DNA of 64,000 bases, taken from Hypholoma sublateritium FD-334 SS-4. Lineage: Eukaryota > Basidiomycota > Agaricomycetes > Agaricales > Strophariaceae. Below the pieces are notes generated by a model, which saw only the letters and a program-made list of their open reading frames with translations, ran no database searches and was not told the DNA's origin. The stretch covers positions 16,462 through 80,461 of the forward strand of contig KN817519.1 of assembly GCA_000827495.1 (NCBI GenBank), in the 5' to 3' direction. How positions within the stretch are numbered: position 1 is the first letter of the stretch; every line of letters begins with the position of its first letter. This document shows, piece after piece, positions 33,031 to 46,707 of the stretch. The translations under genes were made by a program, and so were the position numbers.

Positions 33031-36000
33031 TTATATCGAAACCCAAGCAAGCGACTGCATGAGCAAGTCATCATGGTCGCTTTGCGATTCTGATGAAGCG
33101 TCGCTGCTGGGGTTCTGGCTTTCAGCCGGGACCGGGACCCATGGCAGTGATTGAATAACTGTGTCGGCTGATTCCTCGCGCACACGCTCTTGTTTAGGCG
33201 AATATCCCCCAGTCATGACGACAACTGGCTCCTCGACTATATCCTGAACCGAGTGATCGTCCTCGGATTGAATAGGCCCCTCATCAAGTTCCTCGTCAAC
33301 GGATTCCTCGTCCATGTAGGCGTAGTTTTCGTCGTCGACCAGTGTGGGCTTGGGCTTGCGTTTGGGGGGCTTCGGAATGGCTACAATGCCCTTTAAGCCG
33401 ATAGCCAGATCACTTGCAACTTCATGGGCGAGGGATGACCCAATTTCGGTAATCAAGGCCTCGACGTCCGAGACATGTTTCTTGAGCTGTTCGATATCCC
33501 GTCCGCGGTGCAGCTCAGATGACGGGTCCAATATCTTCTGTAGGCCTTGAATTCTTTTGATAATTTTCCTAGTCCAAATAGATGAGCCCAACAATCCAGT
33601 TAGAAAATGAAAATGCGCACTTCTGGTCCGTCAGACGCTTCATGATATCCTCCAACTCTTGATGAGTGCCTGATGTTAACCGCTTCTTGTTCCGTGTCTT
33701 CATCTCAGAGGCCCAGGTGTGCGCGGACTTGAGGCAAACCAGTATATGAGGTAGGGGTCCCAAGAACACCCTTTGATAGTGGCTTCGCGCCGCCCAATCG
33801 ATCTTCGTAGAGACGAGTAAACATGCTTCGAAGCAATTGGTACGCTGGATACTCTTCAGACTGTCAAGTTCGCTGCCTTTTTGCTTACACCTGACTTTCT
33901 TTCGGTAAAGGGATTGACACCTGAGGGCAGCTTCATTCAGTGCTTCAGATAGAGGCGCGGTCGTGTCTTGTAATCCTTCCACTGTGATAATGTCCGCTAC
34001 AGTCGTGGCGTTATTGATCTCCGCATCATCTGCTTCCGTTTCGTTGATATTCTGCTCTGGTTCAATCAATGCGGCCATAGGTGATTCATTCACGAGTGGT
34101 TTGGGCACAAATACTGGAGCCTGAGGTCGGAGGGTTGAGAGAACGGTAGACGGCTTGGTCCCAGAACCGTTCAATAACGAAGGGATGTCAACAATACTCT
34201 TGTATACGATGCGCCGCATACGAAAAGAATTAGATGCTGGCTGTTTGTACGACTCATAGATAAGGTGAATGAGGCCGTCGAGGGGGTAATTACTCATTGA
34301 CTTTTGGATGAGTTTGGCAATATCCCGCCAGTGTTTTGCAGATGCATAACTTCAAATATATCAAATTAGAAGGGGAAACAAGCATACATTTAGGACTTAC
34401 TCCTTATAAAGACCGTGTGGTGGCCTATCTGGACGAGAATTGAGCGACTGCATGATCTTCAAGATATTGGTTCGAAGAGATTCGTCAAGGACATTATAGC
34501 CGAGCAAACAGATAATTCGGCACCTGGTCAATAAGAGGAAGAGTCAGCCTGAGTCACTGAGGCGCCCGATGCCTAGGTCATATAACTCACAGTCGCGCGA
34601 TAAACACGTTTCGAGTACTGTGTAGTACAAGTAGGTTCGCTTGATCAGCCAGAATATGAACTGATGATGTCGTCAGAGAACAATCCTTCGTTCAGAGATG
34701 AATAAATTGTAAATGCCTTACCAATATGATGTTTCTCCGCAAACAAACTGTCCAATAAACCTTGCATACAATCCACAAAAGTCTGAAGCCATAAATGAGC
34801 GGGTTGAGGCAAATCCAATCTTAAATCCGAGATATCCAGAACCCGAAGAATATTATCCAGCCAACTGTGCGGAAGAGTGACATTGTGAAGGTTGAATCTT
34901 TTTCTGATAAGGATGATTGATCCGCATAGAAACTCGATGATTCGAAATAAGGCATTGGCGTCAATAAGAATACGTGCATCCAAAACATGTCTATAGATAG
35001 TTGGTAGATCCATCAGTTCCTCAAAATAACCAAAGACAACTTTGAAAACTCACTTGACGGACAAGACTCCTCGAGCGACAGCAGTTATGTTGACTGTCGA
35101 CACAGAATAAAAAAGTTCGTCAACAAAGCATACTGAGTTTTCGCCATTTGGGCGCTGGAAAAGTGAAAGCCCCCTAAATATACCCAAAAGCGGGGAACGC
35201 TTGATGAGTTCCAGCGTATTTTGCTTGTCCAAATAGAAACACAATTTGACGACTTGGTAGGCTGTAGTCAACAACCTCGGTTCATCGTGACGATGTCTTC
35301 CATACAGCAGCTCCAAGCACCATCCTCTCAGAAGTGCGAAGGCATTTGAGGCCTCGGGGATTGATGCGGTATCAAGGCTATGAACACCACCAAGGCGATC
35401 CAATACAGGATAGAAGATGTTAGATATACGTCCAATCCAGTCTCTGCAACACAAACAGTTCAATAAAACATCTGACATATCAATAGTATCAGACATCTCA
35501 CCGAATTTGCTTCATTCTTTCGCCAGGATTACGCATCAGGTTGCACCATATTTGTACAATGAGCAGTTGCTGAAGGTGAATTTTAACTTGAAGATTGAAC
35601 CAGTTGGAGGTAAGAACTACAGTAGGGATATGTCGGTCCGGGCACTCCCTCCTTGCGCAATAGCCGACAATAGATAGCGTGCAAGTATTGAACGCTTGCG
35701 CACGTTGGCATTCTTTGTTTTGCTTGTAGATTTGTTCCCTCAGCCAGTCGGCAATAAAATCCTTTAGTCTTCGCGATAGTTCCCACTCTGATATAATGAT
35801 ACCTTGGTCATTGGTGCCCAAGAGTGGCGTTCGTACTTCAAGAATCCTGTTGTTTAGATATGTGGCTGTTGGAAGAAGGAACGTTCCCTCTTGCAAGGGC
35901 AAGATCGAAAACAACTTGCAGATCTGAGGGCTTCTACAAGGATTTGCTGTATGTATCAGATGCTGTAGAAGGTTGCAGTAGGCCAGAAAATCTTGTAGGA

Positions 36001-39000
36001 CGTCGGATATGTCGCTTGGGCTCAGTGTGTACATCACAGGAATATCGGTAAAATAATGATCAAAGCATAGGATTGCTGGATTCGGAAGACTTTTCAGGCT
36101 GAACTTTCTCCCAAGGTCACGAAGGTCTTTCTGGTTGTTCGATCGGATTGCTTCAAACATCGACAGCTATATGGATGAAAACAATGTTAGAGCAAGAGAT
36201 AGAGATAGTGCACGGTGCACGTACTTCGTCTATGTCAAGAGACTCTACATCTGAGAATTTCAAACTTGATGCTAGTTTCAGCAGTCGAACAACTTGTTCA
36301 ATACGGTCGAGGCCTTTTACGCCATAGGAGACTTTCTCCCAAAGTCCCTGCAGTATACAATGATATCCACGCCGAATGGAATGTTCGTTGTCCTTATCCA
36401 TTAATAGCAATCGAATGGCATCCAAGGTTCGGCCTTCTGCAAGATGAATATCTGCCGCATCTCCGAATTTCCCCAGATTTTCTAGCAATGAAGCTCTTGA
36501 AACATCCAGGTCAAAGTCTTCAAGGTATTCAAGTGCATCTTCGATAGAGTCGAATAATTGATTGGCTTTCCTAAGGAAAAGAAGATTTAGTAATGGATGT
36601 CAATAAACCGGGGACTTAGATACGTACTCCAGTTCTCCTCCTCTGAAGTAAAAAAGCTTAGCAATGTCGATAATGTTTTCCGCTACGTCAACGTCAACAT
36701 GATGTGGGTTTGCCTTGACAATATTGACAGCTTCATCAAATCTGGCGCACTTGCGATAGAGCTTCACAGCTATGTTGTATTCTTCGGCTTTGGAATAGGC
36801 TTCAGCAGCTTTATATTCTTCGCGGGCATGCTCAAAGCAATCCCCAGCACTTCTCAGATATGCCTTTCTCTCTTTCGCATTGCGCGAGGATTCTGAGCAC
36901 TCCAGGAATGCTTCAGCTGCTACAGCGAATGCTGTCTGACGTGTCGACATCGCTTGCTTGGAGGTTGAAGTTGGTGTTAACCGTGCTTGTTCTCGAAGAT
37001 AATAAGTATGAGAAACGGCCACTTCACGCCCTAACCCAGCCCGCTCAAAGCAATGCATGGCTTGCAAATAGCGTTTGTTGCTGAATAATGTTCTTCCTGA
37101 TTTTTCCCACTCGTCAGAGGATGAGGATACTGCCAATCGTGGAACGTCTGTTCCCGGCGTGCAATTCTGTATCTCGTTTTTCTCAGTCCAGAGAACCTAA
37201 AAAAGGGGCTTTGTTGAGACATAGAATAGATATGAGGACCGTTGAACGCACCCGCATCGGTTCACCCTTTTCGGAGCAGTCGACAAGCCATAAGTTTTTC
37301 CTGGCTCTTGTGATAGCCACATACAGGAATTTTAACTGAGTGGAGGGTGCGTCAGTTAACGTTGTTCAAATTTCGAAGGCTTCGCGCAGTAGTTTCCTCA
37401 CCTCGCTGCAGACTCCCGCATGTCGTATTTGATCGAACAAGGGCGCAGGAGTATCTTGTTTATCGTGGATGCCTTTCAAAAGGTTCAGAACGACGCGCCA
37501 TTGCGAGAGTTCAACCGTAGAGTCTTCGAAAAATTTATACAACAAGACCTAGAATTCGTCAATAACATTTTAGTATTTTGTTGGCATCTTGCCTCTTACA
37601 TCATCAAATTCGAGACCTTTGCTCTCGTACAAAGTCCTACGTAATTTCAATTTGGGTATGTGACCGAGACAAAGCAGAGGATCTTACATTATTAGGCCAA
37701 TATCACCAACTTGTTTTCTCAGGTCATCTCGCGCTTTTTCGTCACGTACAAGAATGCCTTTAATCATGTGTTTAATCTATCGAATATGCGGTATCACGAT
37801 AAGTGCTCACATTGCTGCGCTCCAAACTCGATAGGACTTTCACTGTTGTAATATTGTCCGTGAGCTTATTGTACAACAAATTTTCGTGATGGATACTGAC
37901 GATTCGCCAAAAAGAAATTGTTCCTGAAAAACAGTTCAGAACTGAGGGGCCATTTCAGCGTGAAATGAATCTCTTACATAGCGAACTGTCTCACTGTCCC
38001 ACCCACTGAAGAAGACAGGTTTCGACCCATCCACCACTCCCCGCTCTCGAGCCAGCACATCGATGGCATATGGCCAAAATTCTGTGATCAGTTCAATGAC
38101 GGAATGCGCACATTGAACAATACCACCGTGCGACCGATAATTGACCGCTAACTGGAATGTACGAGGTGCTTCCTGCTTAAAAACCGAATCATTGTCATTT
38201 TCCAAGACAATTTGCTCTCTGCGTTTCTGTAAAAGGTCCCATCAGATTTATTATGACTGTGATGAGAGAACCATTCCTATGTACCTCGAGACGGAATAAA
38301 AAGGCTTTGAGATCGTTGAACCTAAAGGAACTGCCGACAGATATTGTCTGAGCAGTATCACCCGCCCAAAATAGACCATCCGGATTTCTGACCAATGATC
38401 TCAGCACTGAATGCACTTGAGTGGAACGTCAAAGGTTATATAAATCGACGGAACCCACAAAGTGCATCGATTAACAAATTGTCCTGGGCCTCATCAACAT
38501 AGCTGGAATTATGATGTCAGCTGATAGCAAAACGTCCGAGACGAAACAACCAACAGATAGTCTATTTTCTGTCCGGGTACCCCAGTAGTTTGGAAGACAT
38601 TCAGAATGCGGTGCGTCCTGACATCTTTCGTTCAGAAACATATTTACGAGGCAGGATATCTGACACACACCTGTCGGCTGCATCATATTCTTCGGATGTC
38701 CTCTTCTGCTTTAGGTAGGAAAGAAATATTGCATAGATGGTGTCACGGCGACTGGCGAAGGCGTACTGGGCACGATGACTGAGGCTTTCATAACCTTTTT
38801 TATCAAGGAAGCGGCTTTCTTGACTGAGAGCCTCTTCGGATCCTTGAATTACACCTGAGATAGAGAATGAATACAATATAATTACAACCACGTCGATTAC
38901 ATACCCATCAATTCACTGAACACAAGCGCAGGATCTATAGGTTACATATCAGCATGCAAATAGAGGTTCAAATAAATGCAGAACTAACCAAGGCCTTTAC

Positions 39001-41819
39001 GGAGATTCTGGGGAAGGTGGGGCCAATACCCCTCTAGAAATCTATCGTACGTAATATGGTTTGTGGATTTAAGGCCTCTGGGGGTGACTCTCATGGAATG
39101 CGGTAGGCCCGAGGACAAGGAGTCAGTTGTCAAATGCTGCGACATGTCGGCTTCCAACATGGATGCCAACTAGTTGAGCATGAGTGTTGAGAACCGATTA
39201 GTAACTCAAGCAACAAACTTACTCGATCGAAAGTCAAGAACAGAGGGAAGTGCTCGTCTTTCAACTGACTGTATCTCGATGGTAAATCACCCCTCCAGTT
39301 CTGGTCATCATCAATGTCAATCAATCCTTCGTGGTCGTCTTGTTGCTGCTTTTTGTGCTTAATCAGACGAGCCAGCTCTTCCTTCGTCTTCTCAGCAGTT
39401 GCTAGAGAATCGAGTAATTTCGAAAAATACTCCTCCACTTTGCCAGCTAAGACGCGAGACTGCGTGACAAATATTTGTCGCGGCTTTTGCATGATATCTT
39501 TGCGCAGTGTATACGCTCGCTCAATGCCCAGCATTTTGAACAACATTGTTGTGGTTTTACTAATGAAAAAACATTGAGAACATTGTTTACAAGACGGGTT
39601 AGATAATAAATGTAGGCGATTTAAACACGCACCCAGTTCCACTGCGTCCAAGTACATAACAAGAATAAGGGTATTCGACGATTTCTCTTTCTTGCGGACT
39701 GCAGGAAACCACTCAATGAACCCACCTCTCGTCCCTTTGTGTAATTTGACCTACCTAACATTGAAAACATGTGCCACATCGAGGTCGGCGATGATACCTA
39801 TAATTGACATAGAGTCAGTGATATGAATGGAGCGACACAACAAGTTCACGTGCTATTGAGAAGAGCCTGTGCATTTGGGGTTAGAGTGGTATCATAAGTA
39901 GTATGATGACTTTCACTTACTTGAGAGAAGGGAACAAATTTTTCCAAGCTAAGAATAAAAATCAGAAAACGTTTGACGAACGATTTCAATCTCTCTCACA
40001 CTAGAAGGGTATGCATCTACATGTGGTGTTAGGATTGACAACTATCATTGCTCAATGTAAACGTTTCGTACCTCCTCTGAGTTTTCATGCGGTAGATGTG
40101 GCAAGTTGCTATCGACTTCGCTGACATGTTCGACGGCAGGGAAGCAAGCAGGGACAAAAACGTTATCGCCAGCGGTCTTTGGGTGACTTCGGAAGATGCA
40201 TCGTTGTCGATATTCTTTGCCCTTTCTCAAGAACAGCTGCTGACCGATGGAATCCCACAAATGCTTGTTAATTTGAGCGTGAGTGTACACGCCAAATATC
40301 TTGATGACTTCGCCAGAAGTTTAGTAACATCGTGGGGCAATGAACTAATGGACATACTCTGCCTTTCGAACTTAAAAGAGGGTCTTAGTTTAGTTGACAG
40401 TTCTCACTATTGACGAATATAAATTCATCCTAACCATGTCATCATATTCGGGAATGCAATCAATTTGATACTGTTGAGAAGCATAAGCTTTTCGTTCAGA
40501 CCAGGTGAAAAAAAGCTGCTAACTATCAAGCGCGAATCTCGAGTCATTTTCGCTTCAAAGATGGGAATTTCCGTATTAGGGCCATTGAGACGCTTCTGGT
40601 TATCATCTGAGAAATGCCCCTTCGAGAGCTCCCTTCGAGAGTTATAGCATTAGGAGCGTCGTGAAGTAGGATAAGAAGATGACATACTTGATTTTCTTGA
40701 TGATGATCTTAAAAAATTTGGCATCCTTCCTGCGCGCGTCACGGAGATCTCGATCTGCTCGCGTAGATATGAGGATACGCCAATCACCAAAGCCTTCGGC
40801 GCTGTCAAAGTACAGCGCGCTGACACGACATATTTAGGGGTCATGCACGCGACCGACAAGGGTGACACTCACGCTTTCATCGGCTGAACCATCGGGTACG
40901 CAGCTGGGACTTCAACAGCAGCCTTGACTTCCACTGCAACTTGTTCCTGATTCACTTCAGGGGTAGACTCTTCCTCCGTAACTTCCTCGCGGACGTGGCT
41001 CTGGCGAAGGTGCTCTTCAACAGATGGCTTTTGCAAGGTCGAGAGATACAACTAAAATAAATGAGTTATTGGGCTTTCAATGGTCCACGGAGAAGAACAG
41101 GTACCTCTAAGATATCCAATTGTTCGTCGTTTATATCAAACATTCCTTCTTGTGCGCCGTCGATGTCGGCGGGTGGATACTCAATACCCAACATAGCGAA
41201 AGCCTTCGCAAGAGCTGAGTCCGAGGCGGTCTTCACGAACCCTTTGCCGCCTTTCCTTTGTCGCTGCGAGCGCTGCACCGTGATCGCGATTTCCTCGAAT
41301 TCGGGGTCGATATCGGGCGTGCTCACTACACGCGGAGATTGTTTGGTGTACCAGATTAGATGCTGCAAGACACGTGGTGCCGACTCAACAAATGCGCGTT
41401 TAGCGCCGAGGTCGAGTGCAACCGCGCGCTCGAAGGGATACGCAAACGGCAACGATGTGGAAAGCCTCAGTAACAGGAGCGAGTGGATTGAATCAACAAA
41501 TTTTTCAGGGTCCTGGGGGAAGGTTTTGCGCAGCCATTTCTCGAAAACCGGTCCACATTCACGAGCTAAAAAACATGTCAGACAATGTGGCATGAAACAA
41601 CAACAAAAAGCACGCACATGCGAGGACCAGTTCGAGCGTCGGCGGAGAAATGGGCGTCTCAATGACCTTCCTGAGGAGTGCATCGTACTGCGTTTCGGGT
41701 AGGTGAGTAGACAGTCTCAGGAGGTAGTCATCCAATTGCTCTTGAGACGCATGGCACTGGTCCTGCAACAGCAAGAAAAAATGATCAGCTGATGTAGCGT
41801 CAACGATGGAGGTCATCAT
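33031..41819 (-). CDS. Giant UvrD-like helicase with TPR region (TRANK1-like)
   Basis: One gene of about 8.8 kb with roughly thirty short introns, coding for around 2,300 residues. Superfamily 1 helicase motifs appear in order: Walker A GRSGTGKTT split by an intron (near 39545-39625), motif II YVDEAQDN (near 38490), motif III WAGDTAQTIS (near 38360), NYRSH (near 38130), motif V ESKGLEFDD (near 37610) and motif VI VAITRARKNLWLVD (near 37300). Next comes a TPR-like helical region (SNKRYLQAMHCFERAGLGRE, AAEAYSKAEEYNIAVKLYRK). A long helical C-terminal half ends with an acidic tail and twin motifs QSLPWVPV and QSLAWVSI. This matches the TRANK1/UvrD family expanded in Agaricomycetes; substrate and role are unknown. 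Start taken at MMTSIVDATS (41819); the ORF upstream at 41837-42193 is not obviously joined. Confidence 0.85.
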
Positions 41820-42666
41820 ATAAGTTTCGCTCGACTTCAGCTCGAAAGAAAAAGTAAGGAGCTTAGACAGTAAAATCGCACGAGGGATAGAGACGTTGAG
41901 GATGTACTCGATTTCGAGGTTTTCAGTCGAGTTTCAACCTGGTTTTGTAACCTCGCCCAGTGGAGTAGCTTTGTGGGTTCGATTTTCAGTCGAAGAATAC
42001 TTATAGCGGAGCGTAAGTGCTTCGATGGGCTTATTGCTTGGTTACTACCGCGTGGTGTGGACAATAGGCTCGGAAACAAGGGAACGTCATGAGCGCCTAT
42101 TTCGTCCTCAGTATGGCAGTCGAAGAACCAAGCCGTGACAGCCTTGTGGCCTCGACAAACACGCGTAGTCACAGCAGGTGATTGTGACGTCATTGCCGTG
42201 CGGAACTACTTACTAACGCTTTTTATAGAGAAGTTTTTTGATCATAAAAAGCGCAAGTATGTAGTTCAAGCACAAATGCATGGTGATCGACCAGGATCCC
42301 GTTTGTGAGATTTTCTTGTCTTGTGTAAAATCTTAGTTACGACAGACGATTCCACAAACCTCATGACAGTCCCAGATAAATCGTGGTAAATAGCAAAAAG
42401 GTGACAAGCCGGACAATGAACACAAAAATCCAAGAGAAAGCCTTTGACCGTGGATAAGCAATAAATTACATTTAGAGGGTGATAGAGCCAACACCAAATA
42501 AATGGGCTCTATAAATAATAATGAACGTCGGAAATAATGTGGTTCGAACGTCGAATGTGTATGCACTGGCTGCGGATAATGAATGGTGTGGTATCGGTAT
42601 CGGTGATTGTAATAATAGCAGTGGTGAGTCCAATGAAAGGTCAATATTTTTATAACAATAGAGCAA
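41820..42666. other. Intergenic region upstream of helicase gene
   Basis: About 850 bp between the helicase start and the 3' end of the glycosyltransferase gene. An open frame at 41837-42193 (minus) has no recognisable motif. The 10-mer TTTCAGTCGA occurs twice (41921 and 41984). Otherwise nothing identified. Confidence 0.35.
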
Positions 42667-44906
42667 TCAATGTCCTCCCATGAAAAGTAGCGAATTCCGT
42701 CTAAACCGTGTTGCCGAGACTGCTTTCGCGCGGCCCGCTTCATACCGCTCGGCCTCTGACTGCTCTTCGCCTTCGAGGAGGGCGAGCGCGGTCTCCAGAT
42801 ACCACATGTTCTTTTTGATAAAATGAACGACGATAGTCCCACCGACGCGATTGTCTTCGTATCTCGTCCGTCGGCCTTCACGATGGGTCCAGGCGTACTC
42901 GGCGGTCATGGGGCTACCTGCGGAAAGGTTAATATTGCCGCAAGACAGCGGCCAACTAAAGCCGTACCTTCGCGCAGCATGGACATGTCACTGCCTTCCA
43001 CCAGAGCTTCAATGCTCTGGGATGGCGAGAGGTCCGCAACGGGCGGCGTGTATCTCACTCCGAACGTAGAAACACTTGAATGGCCCCAGGTGGTAGGGGC
43101 TGCGCCGCCGGTGATAACAGAGCCTGGCGGTGCAACGGCTGCGGCCTTGGCGTTTCGGTCGAGCTCTACCACCATATTCTTCTTGACTCTTGTCACCTCC
43201 GAAGGGAAAAGATAGCCATGAGAATATCTGTAATGAGAGAATGAGACATAGATAGGCGATCAAAGACTTTTAAACATACACTGTCCCTGATCGAGGATGA
43301 TCATAAATCCAACATCGTTCACTAGTCCATCTGACATCCGCAGCACGAGGGTGGATGCGCATCCACGACGCCGTTTGTTTGTCCTCTTTCCCGCGAGTAA
43401 GAGTCTGCACAGTCGGATCTTTCGCTGCCCAGTCCACGAGACTCCAGCTCAATGCATAAAGTTCGCCCGCCATGAACATATGAAGACGGTTGGTGACAAG
43501 ATAACCCCAATATATCAGGGGATCATCGCTTGAGGCGATGCTCCGAGGTACTATGGAGGCAGAATCCACATCTTGCTTCTGCATTTGAGATGCAGAGTCC
43601 TTACGTGGATCTGAGTGCAATTCGAGCCTAAGCCTGGCTTCCAGTTCGGCGAGCATAACGAAAGCATCGTCGTCGACCTTGACAACGTAATCTGGCCGCA
43701 CCCAGGGCTGGGGTTTGCCAGAGGCGATGTCTTGCCATGCAGCAAATGGATCGTGCGGAGCGAGAGCTGGAGGTGTCGACGTCGCGTTTGTGTAAGAAAA
43801 GGCGGGCGGAGGAACTTGAGAGGATTTATAGACGGGAGGTACCCAAGCACTCAGGGCAGCCCATGAGAAGAATTTATGTGTTTTACCAGAGTTCATGTTC
43901 TCGCCAATGGGGAGTATGATGATATCGTTGTACACTGCGGGAAGGGATTAGACAAAGCCAATAAAATAAAAGGTGGATAGACATACTCTCCATCTCGAGC
44001 CTGACTCTTCGCTCCCAGTCCTTTCGAGGTTGGCCGAGAACAAAGCGGACAACTGTGCGCGAGGTGCCGGTACCCTGATCGCCGTGTCCTGCACCGTCTC
44101 GACTCCGGGGATGGCTGGCCCATGTAGTCCTGACTAGCATGCGGCGCTCAAAGGCGGAGTCGACGGAAAAGACGCCCACAAGGACACCGGCTGGGGGCAA
44201 TGTATCGAGGGTCTCATGGGGGAATGGAGGCACCAGTTGACCATGGGTGATGTTGGGATAGACATGTGGGGAGTTAGGGGATGCGGGGCGATCAAACGGG
44301 GGGGCTAGAGAGGGGACGGAGCAATAAGCACGCCAGGGCAATGGTTCCTTGTCGGGGTTGAGGATATAGATAAGCAGCAGGGTGAGGGATATGGCAAACA
44401 CAGAAAATAGAATAAGAGTCAAGATCTGGGCGCTGCGTCATAGTGGGCTGCGGAGCGGAGAGAAGGAAACTCACTATTGTAATGGGCTGGCCGGGAAAGA
44501 ACGGATGTCTGAGAAGACGGCGTAGGGAGCGTTTTGTGAGCCTCACGGCGCGCCAGCGTCTGTGGGGTCTGCGGTGAACAGAGCCGGCCCACCATGGGCG
44601 GCGTTCACGGTCCCATTGCGGGCGGCGGTGGTGGAGGACAAGGGGGGACGAGGGCTCGCTGTCCGAGTCGGACGGGCAGGACGAGGACTGGGCGTGGGGG
44701 TAGAGCTGGGGGAGCGGGGAGGTGGAGCGCGACGGGACGGGCGTCGAGCTCGCGGTGGACGATGCAGAGGGGGGGAAGAGGAACTGGGGCTGGGAGCGGG
44801 TGATTGTGTGCTCCGAGTCTGTGCTGTCGACGTCGTCGTAGGCGCTGGAGTCCATCCGCTGCTGGTGTTGTGGTCGGGGACGAAACTGGAATGGCATTGC
44901 GGCCAA
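42667..44906 (-). CDS. GT31-like (galactosyltransferase-type) type II membrane glycosyltransferase
   Basis: Starts MAAMPFQFRPRPQHQQ at 44906. About 130 cytosolic Ser/Pro/Arg-rich residues precede a single membrane anchor assembled over an intron (LTLILFSVFAISLTLLLIYI), the layout of a Golgi type II enzyme. The lumenal part has GVFSVDSAFERRMLVRTTWA (GT31 start motif), then YNDIIILP, KTHKFFSWA, the metal-binding DxD-type VKVDDDAFV (near 43680), YWGYLVTNRLHMFMAGELYA and RCWIYDHPRSGTVYV. The C-terminal exons read IVVHFIKKNMWYLETALALL and end FMGGH at 42667. About five exons. Predicted to transfer a sugar, possibly galactose or GlcNAc, to protein or lipid glycans in the Golgi; the donor and acceptor cannot be read from sequence. 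Confidence 0.85.
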
Positions 44907-44971
44907 GTAACACGGTTGCCAACAGAATTCTGCGCCAATCAGCGGCGGAATAATCTCTAACTATGCACGTG

Positions 44972-46333
44972 CTAGAACAGCCCAGCCCCATATATTTTCC
45001 TCCAGCTCGCCCGCTCCCGCATCCCGTCCCAGAACGCTCCTATTTTCGTCTGCTCGGCCTCCACGTTCTCACGTCGCCCCTGTTCCGTCTTGAAGTCCCG
45101 CACCAGCGTGTATCCAACCCGTCCCTCCAGCCTCTTTGCCACCGTCTCCCCGCTGTCGCTGCCCGTTCCACCGACCAGCTTCACCACACGGGCAAGCCAC
45201 CCTGCAAGGTGCAGGTCTGCAATGGAAATCTGATCACCTGTGCGACCGTTAGCTTCTCAGCGTTTAAAATAGCATCCAAAGTCGTACCAAGTGTGAATGG
45301 TCCAACGACCTCCTTGCTCAACTGTGTCAGCACCTCTCTGAGGCTCACTTCCCATGCGCGGTGCGCAGTCCTGAAGAACTCGTCACGTATCGCCTTCTTG
45401 TTCTCATCAAGCTCCGTCGCCGGCGTCTCGGCGTCTACCATGACAGCTAAAACAGCTCTGATCTCTTCCAGCCTTGCCGCCCACAGCCCTTTAACCTTCT
45501 CTGATACCCTGACAGACTCGTCTGCCGTGCGCGCAAGATACCCTGATATCACCTGCTCCTGCTTTTGTAATGCTGGCAGAACTTCCTTTGCAAGTACCTT
45601 TAGAGATGCATCGTCTCGCGCGTTGACATATAACAGGGTATCAGGGTTTGCAATCTCATGATGCAGTATCTCTTCGATGATCACCTTGCAGGTCGTTGTC
45701 GCCTCAATTGTTGCTGGCGTCAAAGATGGCGCCGGCGCCGATGATGTGGTGTGAGTACGGGAGAGCGCTGATCGCGACTTGTCCAAGAATTCCACAATAG
45801 ACTGCATCAGGGGTTAATTTTGATTCGCCGACTATCAGAACATCAGGGGCTTACTTTGGCATCCGTAAGTGCTTTATATCTACTCTCCACATCCTCGGTG
45901 AGCGAGTTCTCGTAGGGGACGAGCAATGTGGGTAAGGTTGCTGGAATAATGCATGTGTAAATTCCACGCCCGCAAGAGGGTGAATTTGGCATCTACCTTT
46001 GGCGTTGAGTCTGAGGAATGTCAGATCGTAGTTCTCTCCCTTGTCTAAATAGTCCAGATATTAACAGGAGGTCAGGAAAAGCATGACAATATCTCACCGG
46101 CATCGACTATGCGGTAATCAATCTCATCAGCTCCGTATCCCTTCTCCTCGCTGGTCAAATCCTCAGTCAAGTTCATACCACGACATGATGATACTCACAT
46201 GGCCAATCGCGCTAATAGGGGTTAACTGATCAGCAGTAGAAGCCGGTAAAAAGGCTACACACAACGACTCACCAACGGCAGACCAGACAGAGTCCGGGGC
46301 ATAATACAAAACAGCTTTGGGGAGGCTGGACAT
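44972..46333 (-). CDS. Glutathione S-transferase-like protein
   Basis: Begins MSSLPKAVLYYAPDSVWSAV at 46333 and is spliced through several small exons (LTSEEKGYGADEIDYRIVDA; NYDLTFLRLNAK; ATLPTLLVPYENSLTEDVES; then SIVEFLDKSR). This is a thioredoxin-fold GST N-domain with the cis-Pro region (ATLPTLLVP), followed by an all-helical C-domain (LLYVNARDDASLKVLAKEVL, AHRAWEVSLREVLTQLSKEV, IADLHLAGWLARVVKLVGG). Ends IYGAGLF at 44972. At about 330 residues it is longer than a classical GST (~220), in line with the GDAP1/URE2-like or fungal GST-like groups. The YYAPDS motif might supply the catalytic Ser or Tyr, which is uncertain. Divergent from sgt1 with 374 bp between starts. Confidence 0.72.
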
Positions 46334-46707
46334 CGTGTTGGAAGTAGGAAAGGGAAAAGTAGGGATGGCAATCAGATGACGTCGGTAGTGCCCTCCCTGA
46401 CCAGTACTTCATCTCCAGTATTTGCACAGCTTTGGTTGGAACTTGGTGACGATGCTCCGCGATAATTCTGGACAAACCCTGGAGCCACGATCTAGGTATT
46501 GCATAAAATCCTCGCCTCAATAAGAATAAAAAAGCAATTGGTATTCCATGGTGTCCTCAAGGGTTGTTATCGACATCATCGTCGCCCACAATAAGCAGAT
46601 CGACCACGTGATGGCGCCCTCTTAATCAAAGGATCGAATGTACTGGAATAAAGGAGTCATATACATAAGTGCAGCGCGCTTTTGCTCTCGCAAACCACCA
46701 CCATAAT

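Noticed and set aside
41837..42193. 118-residue ORF as the first exon of the giant helicase
   Set aside because: It ends in a stop just before the MMTSIVDATS start and no convincing splice donor joins it in frame; kept only as intergenic.
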